Origin: Rhizobium sp. ZPR4
GTDB taxonomy: Bacteria; Pseudomonadota; Alphaproteobacteria; Rhizobiales; Rhizobiaceae
Assembly: GCF_040215725.1 (NCBI RefSeq)
Contig: NZ_CP157969.1
Location: forward strand, 124,001 to 188,000
Direction: 5' to 3'
DNA length: 64,000 nt
Shown here: positions 50,910-60,700 of the stretch, in pieces
How positions within the stretch are numbered: position 1 is the first letter of the stretch
How the letters are laid out: each line of letters starts with the position of its first letter
Notes under the pieces: generated by a model
Database searches by the model: none
What the model saw: the letters and a program-made list of their open reading frames with translations, nothing else
Told to the model about the DNA's origin: nothing
Translations under genes and position numbers: made by a program

Positions 50910-51575
50910 ATGTCAGCAATCATGAACCGCCGCGATCTCTGCCTGTATCTATCTGCATTGGCTACGGGTATGCTTGAACCCAAATTCGCCTCTGCTCAAG
51001 ACAAGGCAAATAGCACATCGACAGCTTACTTGTATTTCTCACAACCGATCGACGACAAATCGACACTTAGCCTGACAAACGGATTGATCGACCTGAGAGC
51101 TAAGGGATATAAAATAATATACCTTATGCTGAATTCCAATGGCGGGAACATATCATCTGGAATTGCCTTATATCACATGCTGTCTGCCATGGATATAACG
51201 ATCAATACATATGCTATTTCCAATGTTGATTCGGCAGCAATTCTCTTGTTTTTAGCCGGAAAGGAAAGAGTTGCAAATAAAGAGTCTCTGTTTGCATTTC
51301 ACTCCGCCAGAGAAGACTTCAGCAATGAAAAGCTTACTCCGGACGAGATCACCGAGAGATCAAATGTACTTGAGATCGACAATGATCGAATGAAGGAAAT
51401 ATTCAAGGAGCGACTTACACTCGGCGACAAGCAATACGGCGATTTCTTCGGCCCGCAGCTCCGGTTCGTAAGACCGCAGGAGGCATTAAGCATCGGCCTG
51501 GCAACGCGGATCGGTGAGATAAGCATGCAACCACATGACGGCCTCTATTATGTTCAGTCCTCTGCCGGCAAGTAA
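50910..51575 (+). CDS. Exported ClpP-like serine protease
   Basis: A 221-residue protein with an export signal (NRRDLCLYLSALATG, end near FASAQ) followed by a ClpP/crotonase-fold domain. LNSNGGNISSGIALYHML corresponds to the ClpP NSPGG loop, ISNVDSAAILLFLAG holds the putative nucleophile serine, LFAFHSAR the histidine, and RPQEALSIGLATRIGEI the C-terminal end. A secreted ClpP-like enzyme has no AAA+ unfoldase partner, so it would act on peptides or specific proteins in the periplasm. GGAGGA precedes ATG 50910. The gene is visibly more AT-rich than its neighbours, suggesting separate acquisition. Confidence 0.7.
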   Translation: MSAIMNRRDLCLYLSALATGMLEPKFASAQDKANSTSTAYLYFSQPIDDKSTLSLTNGLIDLRAKGYKIIYLMLNSNGGNISSGIALYHMLSAMDITINTYAISNVDSAAILLFLAGKERVANKESLFAFHSAREDFSNEKLTPDEITERSNVLEIDNDRMKEIFKERLTLGDKQYGDFFGPQLRFVRPQEALSIGLATRIGEISMQPHDGLYYVQSSAGK

Positions 51576-51690
51576 CTTTGATGAAACATGGCCCCGTTCG
51601 CGGCAATCAAAAGCGCCGCCGCTTTATCGCGGAATGACAATCCGAACGCGATGCCGACCGGCTGGCGCATTTTACCGAGGTTGACCGACA

Positions 51691-52719
51691 ATGAGTGGAA
51701 AGACGCGTTCAATCCTGTCGATTTTCCTCCTTTGGTGGCAAACCGCCGCTGTACTCGTCATGCTCTTTTCGGGTGCAGCTCGTGCTGAAGATCATGCGTT
51801 CGTCGGCTTTCAGGAGATAACCGTTCCGAACGGCAGCGAACCTCCGTTGCACGCTGGCATCTGGTATCCGACGCTTGCCCCACCCCGGGAGACACGTTTG
51901 GAGACCTTCACCCAATTGGTGGCGCCGGATGGCGCGATTGCCGGACGCGCCTTGCCACTGGTCGTCATTTCTCATGGCGGGGCGGGATCGTTCGCCGGCC
52001 ATTACGACACCGCCCTTGCGCTTGCCCAAGCAGGCTTCGTCGTTGCCGCGGTCGACCATGCGGGGGACACTTTCGACGATCAGCGACAGGTGCTGAAACT
52101 GTGGCGGCGGCCACAACAGCTGAATCGCCTGATCACCTTCATCCTCGACGATTGGCGGGATCATGCTCACGTTGACTCCGGGCGGATAGGCGCCTTCGGT
52201 TTCTCGAATGGCGGTTTCACCGTACTCGTGGCTGCTGGAGGGAAACCCGATCTGAGCCTGATCGATCCCTATTGCCGCGATCATCCCACGCATGATCTGT
52301 GCTCCACGCTTATGAACGCCGGCATAAGCTCTGTGGCCGCTTTACCGATTCCTCCCGATGCCTGGCTGCGAGACCAGCGCATCAAGGCGATAGCTGTCGC
52401 CGCTCCGGCATTTGGGTTCACTTTCTCGAACGGCGGTTTGAACGATGTAACGGTTCCGATCCAGCTCTGGCGCGCCGCCGATGACCGCCGTCAACCCAAT
52501 CCCTGGTACGACGAGGCGGTGCGCGCCGCATTGCCTCATCCACCCGAGATGCATGTCGTGGCGGGCGCAGGGCATTATGACTTTCTGCCGCCGTGCAGTG
52601 CGGTACTCGCCAAGCATGCGCCTGCCATATGCGCCGATCCGAATGGCTTCGATCGAGCAGCGTTTCACCGCAGCATGAATGCTCAGCTGATCAACTTCTT
52701 CCGGGCCAAACTCCAATAG
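51691..52719 (+). CDS. Exported alpha/beta hydrolase (PAF-acetylhydrolase/dienelactone hydrolase-like)
   Basis: A 342-residue protein with a signal peptide of about 32 residues ending AARA. VVISHGGAGSFAGHYDTA forms the oxyanion-hole region, GAFGFSNGGFTVLVAAG holds the nucleophile serine (GFSNG), and VVAGAGHYDFLPPC the catalytic histidine. An ester or lipid substrate in the periplasm is likely. An effector-type phospholipase role is possible given the neighbours but not shown. Confidence 0.8.
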   Translation: MSGKTRSILSIFLLWWQTAAVLVMLFSGAARAEDHAFVGFQEITVPNGSEPPLHAGIWYPTLAPPRETRLETFTQLVAPDGAIAGRALPLVVISHGGAGSFAGHYDTALALAQAGFVVAAVDHAGDTFDDQRQVLKLWRRPQQLNRLITFILDDWRDHAHVDSGRIGAFGFSNGGFTVLVAAGGKPDLSLIDPYCRDHPTHDLCSTLMNAGISSVAALPIPPDAWLRDQRIKAIAVAAPAFGFTFSNGGLNDVTVPIQLWRAADDRRQPNPWYDEAVRAALPHPPEMHVVAGAGHYDFLPPCSAVLAKHAPAICADPNGFDRAAFHRSMNAQLINFFRAKLQ

Positions 52720-53092
52720 CCGCGGCTACGCCAGACTTGTGAACCAATACGCCGCTCCGGCTTGCCAGCCTCCACCAGCACGCAGCGCATCGCTCCGGCT
52801 CCGGTCGGCGCACGGTCCATTCCATCGATGAGCCACCTCCAGGCCCTGTGAAAATGGGCTTCGGCATTTCCGCCCGCGCTGAATTCCGCGCCGCCAATCA
52901 TCGCCGCGGCCATCGGCAGCGCGATCATTTGGATGCACCTAACGGTGGAATATCTCTACGTCAGGTATGATTAGTAATCTTATTGTCATATGACGATAGC
53001 GAAAAACTGATACGGCGTTGACAGGCGCTCCAGCCAACTATCCTATTCCGCTAAGCAACCCTATTCCGTTAAGTAACACACGGGGGAAATTG
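52720..53092. other. 373-bp intergenic region
   Basis: A minus-strand frame (52928 down to 52683) has a coding-like composition, for example AEAHFHRAWRWLIDGMDRA, and may be a short gene or a remnant, but it overlaps the hydrolase gene's end and has no recognised family. Two near-identical 18-bp direct repeats, CCTATTCCGCTAAGCAAC (53042-53059) and CCTATTCCGTTAAGTAAC (53060-53077), lie just before the LysM gene. Confidence 0.35.
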
Positions 53093-54220
53093 ATGATCGG
53101 CACACGATATCAGGTCAAGGCGGGCGATACGCTCTGGTCTATTGCCCACGAACATCTCGGCCACGGCGCACAATGGCCGCGTATCTGGCGCTATAACAAC
53201 CGCCGCGATGTCATTCGCGCCACCGGCCATGGAATTCCCGATCCGGATTTGATCCATGCCGGCAGCACAATTCTGATTCCCGTTCTGCCGGGTCAGCGCG
53301 AGCATGGCAGCAACGGCCGTCACCATACGCATCATACTTCGCAGCATCATAATCCCCCGACGTCCGCCACCACGCAGGCGTCGCATTCTCCCTCGCCGCA
53401 GCCGCTACGTACCGGCAACCCGGCTACGGAGCTGAAAAAGGAATTGCCGCACATCTATTCGCCGATCTCGATCAAGTACCGCTTGAACGATCTGACGATG
53501 CCCGTCATCGAGACCCCAACGGCGACGATCGAGTTCCGCATGACCGGCGATGTCGTCCTGATGACGGACAAGCGATACCCGGCAACCTATGTGAGCAACG
53601 GCGGACGGCTGGAGACACAGATCTCGCAGCAGGCCAACGTTGCCTTCGGCCAGCTCATCGGCGACACGCGCTTCATCTATGATTCGAAGAAAAAAGAAGT
53701 GACCGTGCGCTCCATGCTGGTCAGCCAGAGCACAACGCCGAACGCGGCAGCCACAGCAGTTGGCGTCGAGTTCAGCTCCAGCAGCCCGATCCCGAAGCTG
53801 CGCGCCGAGGTCCGCTTCCCCAAGCTGCAAGGCAGGATCGGCCCGTTCCACTATGTCGCCATGAGCGTAGCCTTCGTCATTCTGATCACGCCAAAGGCTC
53901 ACATTCCTCCGTCGGCACCCTCGCCCCAGGCCGTGCGTGACGCGGTGCGTATCCGCGAGCCCGAGGAAGGGACCAACTGGAGCCGTGTCATCGGTACTGG
54001 CCTGGTTATTGGCGCTGGCGTCATTGTCGTCGGGACCCTGGTCGAGGATTTCTTCTCCGGTGGCGTCGGCGTTGCCGATGATCCGGCCTCCTTTGCTGCC
54101 GCCGGCGCCTCGCTGACGCGCGGCCTGGCGATGCTTCGCGGTGCGGCCACCACAGCCCTGCCACGCGCAATGGTTCCGGCCGCCGTGCACGTCGGTGCCC
54201 GGGTCGGGTTGGCACATTGA
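53093..54220 (+). CDS. LysM-domain protein with C-terminal membrane segment
   Basis: A 375-residue protein. The N-terminal LysM domain (about residues 4-66) reads YQVKAGDTLWSIAHEHLGHG and ends IHAGSTILIPVLP. A histidine-, serine- and proline-rich linker (about 70-115) leads to a domain of unknown type (about 125-290), and a hydrophobic segment VIGTGLVIGAGVIVVGTL lies near residue 325. There is no signal peptide, so LysM may be presented by a non-classical route or act as a tail/baseplate-type adaptor domain. GGGGGAA precedes ATG 53093. Its stop overlaps the TTG of the next gene. Confidence 0.75.
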   Translation: MIGTRYQVKAGDTLWSIAHEHLGHGAQWPRIWRYNNRRDVIRATGHGIPDPDLIHAGSTILIPVLPGQREHGSNGRHHTHHTSQHHNPPTSATTQASHSPSPQPLRTGNPATELKKELPHIYSPISIKYRLNDLTMPVIETPTATIEFRMTGDVVLMTDKRYPATYVSNGGRLETQISQQANVAFGQLIGDTRFIYDSKKKEVTVRSMLVSQSTTPNAAATAVGVEFSSSSPIPKLRAEVRFPKLQGRIGPFHYVAMSVAFVILITPKAHIPPSAPSPQAVRDAVRIREPEEGTNWSRVIGTGLVIGAGVIVVGTLVEDFFSGGVGVADDPASFAAAGASLTRGLAMLRGAATTALPRAMVPAAVHVGARVGLAH

Positions 54221-55041
54221 TCGTCTCACGGCGCCTTCTACTTGGCGCAGCGGTGGTTCTGGCCGGGAGCGGTTCCTACCTTCTCGGCCGGTCGACACCG
54301 AAAGAGGATACCATTGCCGACCCTGATGCATATGCAGCCAAGCTTGGTCGGCAACAGGGTCTGACGATCGGCTTTGGCGATCCCTCGACCTTCTACGTGC
54401 CGCCCTATCTACCCGCCGATGCGCCAGTAGAGGGCGTCACGTTGAGCCCGGCCGACCGCACTGCCGTAAAGGACTCGCTGCACGGTATTGCCAAGGCTTT
54501 CGAAGCCTATCCGGAACAATGTCTCGGCCGGATCATCAAGGCGATCTTCATCGCTGGCAAGATCTTGATCGACGGCGCCGAGGCTGGCGGTACTTATGGG
54601 CTAGACTGGATATTCCTCGCCGCACCCTCCAACGTCTCGGCCGAGACGCGTCGGCTGACTGCAGAGCTTGGCGTGCACCACGAAACGAGTTCTTTCATCT
54701 GGCTGCGCAACGATGCCCTGCAGCGAGCTTTCACCGCGCTTGAGCCGGCTGACTGGCAATTTCAAAACAGTGCGACCGATCAGATCGCTCGTAATGGCCA
54801 GACCGCACCGCCGGTGGAAACCGGCTTTCTCTCCGCCTATGGCGCAACGACCTCAGAAAATGATTTCAACACCTATGCCGAAATCGCCTTTTCCGACCCG
54901 GGACACCTGACAAAGCTGGCCGAAAGTGTACCGGTCATTGCGAAAAAGCTCGCGCTGACACTCGATTCCTACATCGCCGTCGACGAACGATTGCGCGAGA
55001 CTTTCGCTCGAAACGGCCTGCTGAAAGCAGCCGGGCGATAG
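54217..55041 (+). CDS. Membrane-anchored putative zinc-binding peptidase-like protein (HHExSS)
   Basis: A 274-residue protein starting at TTG 54217, overlapping the LysM stop (TTGA). An N-terminal hydrophobic segment (RRLLLGAAVVLAGSGSYLLG) may anchor or export it. ELGVHHETSSFIWLRN resembles the HHExxS motif of small putative zinc peptidases, although the remaining ligand is not evident. Strict coupling with the LysM protein suggests that they work together at the cell wall. Function is otherwise unknown. Confidence 0.55.
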   Translation: MIVSRRLLLGAAVVLAGSGSYLLGRSTPKEDTIADPDAYAAKLGRQQGLTIGFGDPSTFYVPPYLPADAPVEGVTLSPADRTAVKDSLHGIAKAFEAYPEQCLGRIIKAIFIAGKILIDGAEAGGTYGLDWIFLAAPSNVSAETRRLTAELGVHHETSSFIWLRNDALQRAFTALEPADWQFQNSATDQIARNGQTAPPVETGFLSAYGATTSENDFNTYAEIAFSDPGHLTKLAESVPVIAKKLALTLDSYIAVDERLRETFARNGLLKAAGR

Positions 55042-55157
55042 ACCGGCCGATCGCCTCACTGCTATCTCGACGAAGAGCCGGTCGAAGCTGCACCAGGATT
55101 GCAGCACTTGGCGCGGCATCGACCTGTTATCACTCCACCTGGAAATCGTGCCGTCGT

Positions 55158-55583
55158 TTACTGCTGTGCAGGTGCGGTTTTCTGAATCTTGTCCTGGACT
55201 TTCTTGACGAGTGCAGGGTCTTTCTTTGCCGCTGTTAGAATTGCGTTGTATTCGTCTACCGACATCCCCGGAGAGGTCTGAACAGCCTGCACCATCTGCT
55301 TGCTTGCCTCGGTCTGCAGCTGTTGCTTCGCCGTCGGATCCTGTGTTGCGCCGATCTTGGCCGAATATTCCTGCCTGATCTTGTCCACCTGGAGATAAGC
55401 GACCGCAAAAGCCTCTATTTTCTGATCGCTGACTGTAGCAGCGGTAGCAGTGCTATCGGGCTGCTGCGCTTGGGCAGGTTGCTGCTCTTGTGTTGCTTGC
55501 TGTGCGAACGCTTGATTGCTGAGAACCATCAAGCTCAAGACTGCAGCGGTCAACGATGCAGCGGGGATATGACGAATAATCAT
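55158..55583 (-). CDS. Exported DUF4168-like protein
   Basis: A 141-residue exported protein. The signal peptide of about 27 residues ends AFA, followed by a Gln/Pro-rich segment and a helical domain with IEAFAVAYLQVDKIRQEYSA and MSVDEYNAILTAAKKDP, which fits the DUF4168 pattern common in rhizobia. It is likely periplasmic and stress-associated; no enzymatic role is known. It is convergent with the zinc-peptidase-like gene. Confidence 0.75.
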   Translation of the reverse strand: MIIRHIPAASLTAAVLSLMVLSNQAFAQQATQEQQPAQAQQPDSTATAATVSDQKIEAFAVAYLQVDKIRQEYSAKIGATQDPTAKQQLQTEASKQMVQAVQTSPGMSVDEYNAILTAAKKDPALVKKVQDKIQKTAPAQQ

Positions 55584-56014
55584 CTCAATTCCTCTTTAGT
55601 CGTGCGGGGGGAACACCTCTTTGACGGCGTAGAGCGAAGGATGGCATATCGTATAGATTTAGCCGGCGGTTAGGGTTGAGGAACGATCCGGCGGCAATGT
55701 GGCCGTCAAACGTTTTCTGTGAGGCAATTGCGCGGCGATCCCCTGGCCATAGAGCGGCAGCTTTATGGCGATCACTGTCGGGATTCAATCCTACGCCGAA
55801 GTTTGGAAAGAACTCCGGATTGACCTCGTGGCCCGAACCGCTATTCCGCTGGTTTCCCGCAGGCCATGACCCGGGATAAGTGGAATCTGCTCCGGCGGCT
55901 TAAATAATGTGCGGATTTATAAAACAGTATTGATACAACCTATACGACGATGTTATTGCCGTCCGCACCTTCCCTATAGCGAACGATAACTTGTCCAGCA
56001 CCAATCAAACGGCG
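55584..56014. other. 431-bp divergent intergenic region
   Basis: No gene or clear regulatory repeat was found. The right part (55905-55960) is AT-rich and probably holds the promoter of the epimerase-like gene. Confidence 0.4.
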
Positions 56015-57163
56015 ATGAAGAACTACGCATCTCTCCTTCACTTCAAAAGCTACTTCATCGAGATTGTCTTACCGACCTGGATCTCATCCGCTTTCGACGA
56101 TGCCACCGGCCAATTCATGGAAGGCTTGCAGATCGATGGCTCCGCAGATCCGAGCGGCATCGTCCGCACGAGAACGGCGGCGCGCGTGATCTACGTCTTC
56201 GCACACGCCAGTGCGCTTGGCGTTGCCCCGCAAGGATCGCTACAGAAAGCCGAGCGCGCCTTTGCCAATCTCTCCGCAACTTCGCGCATTGGCTCGCAAA
56301 AACAAGGGTTTCCAAGGAGCATTAGCTACACGACCGGTGCCGTTGTTGATTCCGAGCGCGACCTCTATGATCATGCATGCGTCCTTCTAGCGCTAACCTG
56401 GCTCGCTCAGGCGACCGGCAAGGCAACGTACCGCAATCAGATCGACGATACGATCACGGCGATGGACGCTATGTTGACGGCCCCGCACGGCGGCTGGGCG
56501 GAAGACAGCCTCGGCAGCATCCCCCGTCGGCAGAACCCCCATATGCACTGTTTCGAATCATTTCTCGCCTTGGCGGAAGCTTACGCCGCTCCCGCACATA
56601 TCGCCCGCGCCAGCGAACTTTATGGGCTATTCCGATCCCGCTTTTTCGACGAGGCCACAAACACACTTCGCGAGTATTTCGGGCCTGCGTGGGAGATCGG
56701 CGATATATATGGATCAGAACGAATAGAGCCGGGCCATATGGCCGAATGGGTTTGGCTGATTGGCCGCTATGTGAAGTGGTCAGGAAGGGACCTCAGCTCG
56801 TTGACAGCCAAGATACTGGACAACACCCTCTCGGTTGGCAGGCATGCAGGTACGCCCTTCCTGATCGACGAAACCAGTGTTGACGGCATTCCAACAAAGC
56901 AAAGTCGCCGTCTATGGCCGCAAGCTGAGCTGATAAAGGCATACATAACGCAAGCACGGCTGACCGGGAATTCGGACTACCTTGAACGTGCAGAGCAACT
57001 GACAGCAGCCCTATTGGAAACCTATCTTGCACACACCCCCAGAGGAACTTGGCGCGACTGCTTTGACCTTAGCGGGCGCTCGATCGCAACCTCTATACCT
57101 GCAAGTTCTCTTTATCACTTGTGGACGGTCGTCTCCGAACTGATCCACTTGGACGGACGATAA
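56015..57163 (+). CDS. AGE-family epimerase/isomerase
   Basis: A 382-residue N-acylglucosamine 2-epimerase-like protein with the alpha/alpha-barrel pattern. Landmarks are DHACVLLALTWLAQATGKA, RRQNPHMHCFESFLALAEAY and IEPGHMAEWVWLIGRY, where the histidines belong to the conserved active site. Members interconvert mannose/fructose, cellobiose or GlcNAc/ManNAc, or handle sugar phosphates. Start choice is open between ATG 56015 and TTG 55991; neither has a good ribosome site. No transporter is adjacent. Confidence 0.85.
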   Translation: MKNYASLLHFKSYFIEIVLPTWISSAFDDATGQFMEGLQIDGSADPSGIVRTRTAARVIYVFAHASALGVAPQGSLQKAERAFANLSATSRIGSQKQGFPRSISYTTGAVVDSERDLYDHACVLLALTWLAQATGKATYRNQIDDTITAMDAMLTAPHGGWAEDSLGSIPRRQNPHMHCFESFLALAEAYAAPAHIARASELYGLFRSRFFDEATNTLREYFGPAWEIGDIYGSERIEPGHMAEWVWLIGRYVKWSGRDLSSLTAKILDNTLSVGRHAGTPFLIDETSVDGIPTKQSRRLWPQAELIKAYITQARLTGNSDYLERAEQLTAALLETYLAHTPRGTWRDCFDLSGRSIATSIPASSLYHLWTVVSELIHLDGR

Positions 57164-57465
57164 ACATCGAGATCCGTTTCAGCGCGAACTTCTTCCGAAG
57201 TCGGCAACGACCGCCGATGCGATAGAGTAACAATCGATTCCGACAGCCGGGAATGTCAAAAACGGCTTTTCGCCATGACTGCGACTGACCGAGGTTGGCG
57301 CAAATCCGCCCGGAAGTGGTCTGCCGAACGAAACAGGAGCACATGAGACATGGCGAGAAGACAATCATCTGGGAGTCGGGCGGGTTAGCTTTACCGGACG
57401 ACCCGAATTTATAGCGACAGCCATCCCGCATACAAAGGCGGAATGGCTGTGATCCTTGTTTCTTT
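57164..57465. other. 302-bp convergent intergenic region, no gene seen
   Basis: The space lies between convergent genes. The only clear structure is the hairpin at 57417-57450, listed separately as a terminator. The rest shows no coding-like frame with a start site. Confidence 0.4.
57417..57465 (+). terminator. Factor-independent terminator after the AGE-family gene
   Basis: ACAGCCATCCCGC (57417-57429) pairs with GCGGAATGGCTGT (57438-57450) with one mismatch and an 8-nt loop. It is followed by TTGTTTCTTTT (57456-57466), a T-rich tail on the plus strand. It sits between convergent genes, about 250 bp after the epimerase stop. Confidence 0.65.
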
Positions 57466-58638
57466 TCAAGGAAGAGTGACGATCTCGATCCAGTTCGCGC
57501 CGGCGTCGACAGGATAACGATCGATCGGCGTGAGCGCGCCGTTCGCCTGGTCGATAGCATAGACGGTGATCTTGTCGGATTTCTCCCCGGTCGCGATCAG
57601 GAAGCGGCCCGACGGATCGATGCGGATACCGCGCGGCTGTTTCTCGGTCGGATAATTGGTGACATAGGTGAGGTTTCCGCTTCCGTCCCCGACATGGAAG
57701 AGCGCGATCTTGCTGGTGGTTCGCTCCGTCGTATAGAGGAATTTGCCGTTCGGGGCGATGCCGATGTCGGCGGCCCAGACCTTCGGCTTGCCGTCATCGA
57801 CAGGTACGGCTGCCGGCGTCGTGGCGTTGAACGGCGGCGGAGGCGGCGGGGCAATGCCCGGAGACAGCCCGGCATCGTCCGGAACGGATGCGACGCTTTC
57901 GATTTCGGTGAGTACCCCCTTCGCCGGATCGAGGCTGTAGTGAATGACGTGGCCGGTCAGTTCGGTGACGACATAGACCGATTTGCCGTCCGGAGAGAAA
58001 ATGATATGGCGCGGCCCGAAGCCGGGTTTGGTGGCAATCTCAGGCGGATTGTTCGGCTCCAGCATGCCGGTCTGCGGATTGAGCACGAACTGCAGCACGA
58101 CGTCGGAGCCGAGATTGGTCGCAAAGACATATTTGCCTGTGGGGTCGCTGACGACCGAATGAGCATTGCGGCCGGTCAGGATCATCTGGCGAGTGCCGTC
58201 CGTCACGCGGCCATCCGGATCGATCGGCAGGACCGCGATCTTGTTTCCGCCATAGGAGGAGGTAAAAAGCAGGCGTCCGGAGGGATCCGTCGATACATAG
58301 GGCATGCTGTCGGGCAAGGCCGCGACCGCACCCTGTGTCAGATTTCCTGTTGCAGGATCGATCGATAGCGTTAGCACCCGGTAAGGCTGCGAGCGCACGA
58401 CGACATAAAGATGCTTCTTGTCGGGGCCGACGGTCATCGGCATGACCATCTTGCCCGCATCGAAGGTCGCCGCTGGCGTCAGGGTGCCGGCCTTCTCGTC
58501 CATGCTGTAGCTGTCGATCTTTCCGTCCGTCGCCGCGGAGACATAGACGAATGTCCTGGCAAACGCGACGTCCGCCGCGGCAAGCATTGCCGAGACGGCG
58601 ATGACCGAGCCAAAAATTCCAGATGGTAATCTAACCAC
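57466..58638 (-). CDS. Exported lactonase-family beta-propeller protein
   Basis: A 390-residue protein with a signal peptide of about 27 residues ending VAFA. It contains the repeated blades of the 6-phosphogluconolactonase (Pgl/YbhE-like) propeller, for example TDPSGRLLFTSSYGGNKIAV, GPRHIIFSPDGKSVYVV and RGIRIDPSGRFLIATGEKSD. A proline-rich insert (PGIAPPPPPPFNATTP) is unusual. GTG start at 58638 has GGAGGAC upstream. It is last in the uronate operon and may open a sugar lactone in the periplasm. Confidence 0.8.
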   Translation of the reverse strand: MVRLPSGIFGSVIAVSAMLAAADVAFARTFVYVSAATDGKIDSYSMDEKAGTLTPAATFDAGKMVMPMTVGPDKKHLYVVVRSQPYRVLTLSIDPATGNLTQGAVAALPDSMPYVSTDPSGRLLFTSSYGGNKIAVLPIDPDGRVTDGTRQMILTGRNAHSVVSDPTGKYVFATNLGSDVVLQFVLNPQTGMLEPNNPPEIATKPGFGPRHIIFSPDGKSVYVVTELTGHVIHYSLDPAKGVLTEIESVASVPDDAGLSPGIAPPPPPPFNATTPAAVPVDDGKPKVWAADIGIAPNGKFLYTTERTTSKIALFHVGDGSGNLTYVTNYPTEKQPRGIRIDPSGRFLIATGEKSDKITVYAIDQANGALTPIDRYPVDAGANWIEIVTLP

Positions 58639-58663
58639 GAGTGTCCTCCTCCCACAAAAGAGC

Positions 58664-58686
58664 GATCGTCGGCATTGCCGACGATC
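58664..58686 (-). terminator. Hairpin between kdgD and the lactonase-like gene
   Basis: GATCGTCGGC (58664-58673) and GCCGACGATC (58677-58686) form a perfect 10-bp stem with a 3-nt loop. On the minus-strand transcript it is followed by GCTCTTTTG, a weak T tract. It probably reduces or processes transcription into the lactonase-like gene. Confidence 0.6.
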
Positions 58687-58710
58687 ATTTGCATCCGTTT
58701 GGCTACCGCT

Positions 58711-59628
<918 letters not shown>

Positions 59629-59657
59629 CTATTATCGATTGGTATGGGCAATGGGTC

Positions 59658-60632
59658 TCAGGCGCCTTCGAGCGACTGAACGAGGGCCGCGATGTAGCCA
59701 TAGCAGAAGGCGAAGGCGACGCCGGTCGGGTCCCGGCCGCTGATGGTCGGCACATGATCGGGCATCAGCATGTATTGATAGCCGACTTCCTTGTAGACCT
59801 TCACGGAACGGACCATATCCATGTCGCCCTCGTCCGGGAAAGTCTCCATGAAGGAGAGCTTGCCGCCGCGAATGTTGCGGAAATGGACGTTGAAAAGCTT
59901 ACCGCGCGTGCCGAACCAACGGATGATGTCGTCGATTTCCTCACGCGGATTGTCTAGCATCTCGCCGACCGATCCCTGGCAGAAGTTTAGCCCGTGATAG
60001 GGGCTTTCGCGCATCAGCACGAATTTCTTCAGGCCTTCGACGGAGCCGAGCACGCGCGTGACACCGCGATAACCCGGCGGCGTATAGGGATCGTGCGGAT
60101 GGCAGGCGAGACGGACGCGATTGCTCTCCGCCACGGGCACGACGCGCTCCAGGAAATAGTCGATCCGCTCCCAGTTCTCATCTTCCGACAAGACGCCGGC
60201 GAGGCCAGGGGCCGCCTGGTGGTCCGCCTTATCCCAGCGGAAGCTCGCATTCATCGAACCGCCGCGTCCTCGTTCTTCCGGCGTGCGCGGAATGCCGATG
60301 AGGTTGAGATTGTATTTTGCTGCGGGAATGCCGACAGCCGCCACATCTTCGATGAGCTTGCAAACCGCATCGATCTGGCGATCACGATCCGGTCCGGCAA
60401 GCAGAATATCAGGATAGGATGCCTTTTCGATCGGCTGAGACGGCAAGGGAAGCTGGATCATATCCAGAATCAGCCCGAAACTCTCGACCTTGTCGCGGAG
60501 GCGCTCAAGATCGGACAGCGTCCAGCTCTCCGGTTTTCCCGGCGGGTCCGCACATATATGCTTCAGCCCCAATTGCGCGAAAACGCGATAATCGTCGTCG
60601 TCGCGCGCCTCGACCTGCGTTCCTACATACAC
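59658..60632 (-). CDS. uxuA: Mannonate dehydratase (UxuA family)
   Basis: A 324-residue TIM-barrel enzyme. RLACHPHDPYTPPGYRG, GLNFCQGSVGEMLD, FNVHFRNIRGGKLSF with DEGDMDM, and LMPDHVPTISGRDP carry the metal-binding residues typical of UxuA. It is somewhat shorter than E. coli UxuA (about 394), like many alphaproteobacterial homologues. The reaction gives 2-keto-3-deoxygluconate from D-mannonate. GTG start 60632 has GGGAGAG upstream. Together with KdgD it points to hexuronate/aldarate use. Confidence 0.88.
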   Translation of the reverse strand: MYVGTQVEARDDDDYRVFAQLGLKHICADPPGKPESWTLSDLERLRDKVESFGLILDMIQLPLPSQPIEKASYPDILLAGPDRDRQIDAVCKLIEDVAAVGIPAAKYNLNLIGIPRTPEERGRGGSMNASFRWDKADHQAAPGLAGVLSEDENWERIDYFLERVVPVAESNRVRLACHPHDPYTPPGYRGVTRVLGSVEGLKKFVLMRESPYHGLNFCQGSVGEMLDNPREEIDDIIRWFGTRGKLFNVHFRNIRGGKLSFMETFPDEGDMDMVRSVKVYKEVGYQYMLMPDHVPTISGRDPTGVAFAFCYGYIAALVQSLEGA

Positions 60633-60662
60633 CGAGCGTCTCTCCCATGAGATTGATCTATA

Positions 60663-60680
60663 TCATATGACATAATATGA
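60663..60680. promoter_or_regulatory. Putative GntR operator upstream of uxuA
   Basis: TCATATGA (60663-60670) is a perfect palindrome followed directly by CATAATATGA (60671-60680), which recurs at 61482-61491. The unit lies 30-48 bp before the uxuA start. Confidence 0.5.
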
Positions 60681-60700
60681 ATTTTATGAAGTGTCGAGAA

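Noticed and set aside
47204..55583. A complete type VI secretion locus
   Set aside because: Only effector-like and exported proteins are present; no Hcp, VgrG, PAAR, TssB/C, TssJKLM or ClpV was seen in any frame.
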